Below are positions 60,856 through 64,000 of a stretch of 64,000 nt of DNA, piece by piece. This DNA comes from Psychrobacillus sp042944905 (GTDB lineage Bacteria > Bacillota > Bacilli > Bacillales_A > Planococcaceae). A model generated the notes under the pieces. The model was given only the letters and a program-made list of their open reading frames with translations. It was not told the origin of the DNA and did no database searches. The stretch lies in NCBI RefSeq assembly GCF_042944905.1, contig NZ_CP168496.1:1612001-1676000 (forward strand). The letters are read 5' to 3'. Position numbers and translations under genes: made by a program. How positions within the stretch are numbered: position 1 is the stretch's first letter; each line of letters starts with the position of its first letter.

Positions 60856-61180
60856 AAAGTTACAAACCTCCAATATATTAAATATTTATACATTTTAACA
60901 CACTACAGCGGTAAATCGCTACATCTATTTTGAGAATTCGAAATTATGTAACAAATAATAAATTTTGACTTGTTACAAAGTTGTTACTGGTGCCAGGCAC
61001 CAGTAACACTTCTGTAACAATAGAGATGCGTTTAATAAGGCAAGATTGCTTGTTAAATTTTTCTGAGCATTGTATAAGCATAATTTTTAGACTTAGTGGT
61101 ATACTACCAAATGTGATATTTTGTTAAAATTTATTAGCATTTTATTAATCAAATGGAATTGGAAAGAGGAGAAATTACAT
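60856..61180. other. Intergenic region between ilvA and the FMN reductase gene
   Basis: Divergent promoter region. Apart from the palindrome at 60983-61007 it holds short TGTTAC/GTAACA direct and inverted words (about 60948-61020). No T-box or other leader structure recognised in front of ilvA. Confidence 0.4.
60983..61007. repeat. Perfect 25-base palindrome with GGTGCCAGGCACC core
   Basis: Twelve-base perfect arms (GTTACTGGTGCC and its complement) around a single A. Core identical to 54846-54858 and 61819-61831. No T run follows, so it is not a standard terminator. Confidence 0.85.
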
Positions 61181-61729
61181 ATGGCAATTAAAGTAGCTGC
61201 AATAATTGGAAGCAACAGAAAAGAATCTTATAACTTAAAGCTTGTAAAATACATGAAAGATCGTTATGCGGAGCAATTAGATATCGAAATCGTATCTATT
61301 AATGACGTAGAAATGTTTAGTGCAGATATTGAAGAAAATCCTCCAAAAGGTGCTATGAATTTTAAAATAAAGGTTCGCAATGCAGATGCAGTTTTATTTG
61401 CTGTACCAGAATACAACTTCTCTATTCCTGGTGCTTTGAAAAATGCGATTGACTGGATGTCTCGTAGTGGTCATGATATGAAAGACAAACCAACCTTTAT
61501 AGTAGGTTCTTCAATGGGAGTATTAGGAAGTGTTCGTGCACAATTGCATTTGAGAGAAATCATTTCCAATCCAACATTACAACCAAAATTACTTCCTAAT
61601 AACGAAGTATACATTGGAGCTATTCACACTAAAATGAATGAACAAAACGAACTGACAGATGAAGGAACAATTGGTTTTCTTGATTCAGTAGTAAATAATT
61701 TCGTTGAATTTTATAATAAAGTTAAATAA
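61181..61729 (+). CDS. NADPH-dependent FMN reductase / quinone reductase family
   Basis: 182-aa flavodoxin-fold reductase. FMN phosphate loop GSNRKESYNLKLV and the PEYNFSIPGALKNAIDWMSR motif; FIVGSSMGVLGSVRAQ is also typical. Probably reduces FMN, quinones or azo compounds with NAD(P)H. ATG 61181 behind AGAGGAG; the open frame upstream has no ribosome site. Confidence 0.88.
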   Translation: MAIKVAAIIGSNRKESYNLKLVKYMKDRYAEQLDIEIVSINDVEMFSADIEENPPKGAMNFKIKVRNADAVLFAVPEYNFSIPGALKNAIDWMSRSGHDMKDKPTFIVGSSMGVLGSVRAQLHLREIISNPTLQPKLLPNNEVYIGAIHTKMNEQNELTDEGTIGFLDSVVNNFVEFYNKVK

Positions 61730-61745
61730 TTTATTGCTTTTAAAC

Positions 61746-61831
61746 AAACAAACATGAAAAACGTGAAATTCACGATTTTCATGTTTGTTTTAATTTTCAC
61801 GAAATTCATAATTGTTTTGGTGCCAGGCACC
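61746..61831. repeat. Composite palindromes, second copy
   Basis: AAACAAACATGAAAA and TTTTCATGTTTGTTT with an inner CGTGAA/TTCACG stem form a long hairpin (61746-61790) just after the FMN reductase, probably its terminator. 28 bases later GGTGCCAGGCACC (61819-61831) follows GTTTT, as at 54841. Confidence 0.8.
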
Positions 61832-61926
61832 TGTAATAATTCACTCTGCTAGCGCGCTAAATTTTTTGTTTTATTTAGCGAGAATTGATGGCATAATAAA
61901 TATATACTAAAAGTGGAGGCAAGAGC

Positions 61927-62526
61927 ATGATTGGCATTATAGATTATGGCGCAGGGAATTTACATAGTGTGTTGAAAGCGATAGCTCGTTTAGGTTATGA
62001 AACCAAACTAATAACCAAAGCAACTGATCATGATGAGTCCATTACCAAGCTAATATTACCTGGTGTAGGTAATGCAAAAGTTGCGATGGATGTGTTAAAT
62101 GAATCCGGTTTAAGCGATTATTTAAGAAAAGAGGTTGCAAAAGGAAAGTCTCTATTAGGTATTTGTTTAGGGATGCAGCTACTTTTGGAATCAAGTGAAG
62201 AAGGAAATGTGGAATGTTTAGGTTTTCTAAAAGGAACGGTTCCGGAGTTTAAAGAGGAGGCAGAAAAAATTCCACATATGGGTTGGAATCAAGTAAAAAA
62301 TGTTCAAAATAATGTTTTATTCCACAACATTCCTGATAACACAGATTTCTATTTTGTTCATTCTTATTTTGCAAAGCCAATGGAAGAAAAAAACATTCTT
62401 GGAGTAACAAATTATGGCTTAGATTTTGCAAGTGCCATAGGCAATGAACAAGTCATGGGCGTGCAGTTTCATCCAGAAAAAAGCGGGAAATATGGCATTC
62501 AATTATTAGACAATTACTGTAAATGA
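61927..62526 (+). CDS. hisH: Imidazole glycerol phosphate synthase, glutaminase subunit
   Basis: 199-aa class I glutamine amidotransferase supplying ammonia to HisF. Catalytic Cys in LGICLGMQLL, and His/Glu in GVQFHPEKSG; DYGAGNLHSV and PGVGNAKVAM are HisH-typical. ATG behind GTGGAGGC. hisF follows 13 bases later. No other histidine gene is in view. Confidence 0.93.
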   Translation: MIGIIDYGAGNLHSVLKAIARLGYETKLITKATDHDESITKLILPGVGNAKVAMDVLNESGLSDYLRKEVAKGKSLLGICLGMQLLLESSEEGNVECLGFLKGTVPEFKEEAEKIPHMGWNQVKNVQNNVLFHNIPDNTDFYFVHSYFAKPMEEKNILGVTNYGLDFASAIGNEQVMGVQFHPEKSGKYGIQLLDNYCK

Positions 62527-62539
62527 GGTGTTATCACAT

Positions 62540-63313
62540 ATGCTTAGAAAAAGAATAGTTCCAGCAATAGATGTGTTGAATGACAAAGCGGTCAAATATG
62601 TACAATTCAGAAACCCAACGATTATTGGGGATCCTGCTGAGCTTGGGAAAAAGTATACTGAGGATGGGGCAGACGAATTAATATATTTAGATACAACAGC
62701 TTCACTAAAAAATCAAGATCTTAAAATTGAATGGATTCGTAAAGTAGCAGAACAAGTTTACATTCCATTTTCTGTGATTGGTGGAGTGCGAACAGTAGAT
62801 GATTTTAAAAACTTGCTTCGTGCTGGAGCGGATAAAGTAGGAGTAAACTCTGCAGCAGTACAACGACCTGAATTACTTAGAGAAGCTGCAGAAATTTATG
62901 GCAAGCAATGTGTCGTTTTAGGATTAGATGCTATGCCAATTTATAATGAAGATAAGGAAATTATTCGTTGGGAAGTATATACACATTCCGGTCATGAAAA
63001 AACTGGAATGGACGTTGTTGAATGGGCGCAACAAGCAACAGAACTTGGAGCGGGCGAAATTATTTGTACAAGCATCCTTAAAGACGGAATGAAAAATGGT
63101 TATGACGTGGAGCTAATAAAATTACTTTCAGAAAAAACAAATGTTCCAATTATCGCTTCTGGTGGAGCGGGGAAACTGGAGCATATCGAGGAAGTATTTA
63201 TAGATGGAAAAGCAGATGCCGCACTTGTTGCATCGATGATTCATTATGGTGAATTTACAATTGCTGAGATCAAATCCTATTTACAGGACAAAAATATTAA
63301 TGTTCGTCTCTAA
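62540..63313 (+). CDS. hisF: Imidazole glycerol phosphate synthase, cyclase subunit
   Basis: 257-aa beta/alpha barrel making imidazole glycerol phosphate and AICAR. Catalytic Asp11 in IVPAIDVLN (usually PCLDV) and the second Asp in VVLGLDAMP; phosphate loops around IGGVRT and ASGGAGKLEH. The sequence departs from the usual KVVKG/AIDAKR wording, so a paralogue used with a specialised amidotransferase is possible. ATG 62540 was chosen, behind GAGGTG; the GTG at 62528 lies within that site. Confidence 0.9.
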   Translation: MLRKRIVPAIDVLNDKAVKYVQFRNPTIIGDPAELGKKYTEDGADELIYLDTTASLKNQDLKIEWIRKVAEQVYIPFSVIGGVRTVDDFKNLLRAGADKVGVNSAAVQRPELLREAAEIYGKQCVVLGLDAMPIYNEDKEIIRWEVYTHSGHEKTGMDVVEWAQQATELGAGEIICTSILKDGMKNGYDVELIKLLSEKTNVPIIASGGAGKLEHIEEVFIDGKADAALVASMIHYGEFTIAEIKSYLQDKNINVRL

Positions 63314-63327
63314 TAATAGAAAAGATA

Positions 63328-63360
63328 AAAGGAATCACTATTTGCTGCGATTCCTTTTTA
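63328..63360 (+). terminator. Terminator of hisHF
   Basis: AAAGGAATC and GATTCCTTT pair around a 12-base loop and end in TTTTT, 14 bases after hisF. From here to about 63520 no other feature is seen. Confidence 0.88.
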
Positions 63361-63519
63361 AATAGTACTACTTTGTGAAAATATAAATTTTCTAAATACG
63401 AACCTCTTTGTGTGACTAGTAATTTTTCTGAATTTAATGAAACGGGCGTTTTTTTTGCTGAAACTTCTATGAAAACAAATACAGTTTATTTAGTTATTTT
63501 ACGAGAATGTGGTAATTAG

Positions 63520-63789
63520 GAAAAAGCACTGGAGCATCACGAGCATAGCATGCTAGAAACTATTTTGGATTTAGAGTCTATACGTGAGGCGTTTGGTATT
63601 GAAAAATGGGTATTTGCAGAGCATTCGACTGGTGGTATATTAGGAATCATTTTTGGTATCATTTTTTCTGGTAGTTTAAAATATCAAGTCATTGTTGGGG
63701 CGGCAACTATAGAATATAAGACATTCTCCGATGACTTTATATACAATTCTAATCATCCTCAATTTAATAGGATGCAAGAGCTTATCTAA
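63520..63789 (+). pseudogene. Fragment of an alpha/beta hydrolase
   Basis: Open from about 63525 (...EHHEHSMLETILDLESIREAFGIEKW) to 63789. The nucleophile elbow reads EHSTGGILG (usually GHSTGG), followed by SLKYQVIVGAATIEYKTFSDDFIYNSNHPQFNRMQELI. Only about 85 residues of a protein of roughly 300: the N-terminal third and the C-terminal part with the acid and His are missing, and no ribosome site is seen. Probably a decayed remnant. Confidence 0.65.
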
Positions 63790-64000
63790 CGCTTAAAGCG
63801 TTTGGATAAAGCAATCAATATCTATTTTTAGAGAAGCTTGAATTGTTTAGTCTTGAATTAAATTCTTCTTTGAAAAATCAGATTTGATCTAACATATAGT
63901 TCTATCTAGTAGTTTGAGACCCTAATACAAATCACTAAATGAAAATGTACTAAACAAAGGGCAGATTTCTTGAACCTGCCCTTTATTTTTATTTGTAGTA
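63790..64000. other. Gene-free end of the window with a terminator-like hairpin
   Basis: No coding region. AAAGGGCAG (63956-63964) pairs with CTGCCCTTT (63976-63984), followed by ATTTTTAT; it could serve a gene on either side. Confidence 0.6.

Noticed and set aside
60856..61120. T-box leader for ilvA
   Set aside because: No specifier-like structure or conserved T-box sequence was found, and no terminator lies before ilvA on the minus strand.

Overview
The window is a chromosomal segment of a low-GC Gram-positive rod of the order Bacillales. Gene content and order follow the Bacillus subtilis ypjA-recU and yprAB-gpsB-rnpB-ypsC neighbourhoods. Several differences (no ypjB, bshB1 or aspB at their usual places, yugP in the ypjB position, a ba3-type oxidase) fit the Planococcaceae/Caryophanaceae side, for example a Psychrobacillus- or Sporosarcina-like organism. 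The genus is an inference and was not tested.

Layout. 1-5092: menaquinol:cytochrome c reductase operon qcrABC, ypjA, yugP and a reversed YitT-family gene. 5201-12355: housekeeping run ypjD-dapB-mgsA-bshA-cca-birA followed by panBCD. 12356-15009: gene-free DNA with a GC-rich repeat and a second dispersed repeat split by an IS110/IS1111-type insertion sequence. 15010-21566: dinG, ypmA, ypmB, asnS, dnaD, nth, ypoC. 21886-28113: an accessory block between ypoC and ponA. It has a divergent sigma-54 activator, a textbook -24/-12 promoter, a YfcC-type permease, an isoaspartyl dipeptidase and a secreted cyanophycinase-like serine peptidase. I read it as a regulated system for digesting cyanophycin or other beta-aspartyl peptides. 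28299-33150: repeats, ponA and recU (reversed) and a small coiled-coil gene. 33225-44499: yppE, mrfA, mrfB, gpsB, RNase P RNA, a GGDEF/EAL protein, ypsC, ypvA and an M32 carboxypeptidase. 44891-47293: ba3-type cytochrome c oxidase subunits I, II and a 40-residue IIa, behind an Fnr/CRP-type site. 47478-52952: cheX, a 29-residue membrane peptide, a 59-bp tandem repeat, the double dynamin dynA and a rhodanese. 53005-63313: a hypothetical gene, rlmN, a TrpXYZ-like ABC transporter, catalase, threonine dehydratase, an FMN reductase and an isolated hisH-hisF pair. The window ends with an alpha/beta-hydrolase fragment.

The most interesting non-coding structure is a repeat of about 330 bp present four to five times, always in the same orientation and mostly between convergent genes. 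It carries two hairpins whose arms differ between copies by compensating changes. One copy is interrupted by the insertion sequence, which fixes the IS ends to within a few bases and exposes a possible target-recognising guide RNA segment. Other notable signals are the sigma-54 promoter with an upstream inverted repeat, the Fnr-type box centred at about -41.5 of a predicted oxidase promoter, the 59-bp tandem repeat ending in a perfect hairpin before dynA, and three copies of a GGTGCCAGGCACC palindrome. No rRNA, tRNA, CRISPR array or prophage was seen. All calls come from reading the sequence and from memory of protein families; no database search was run.
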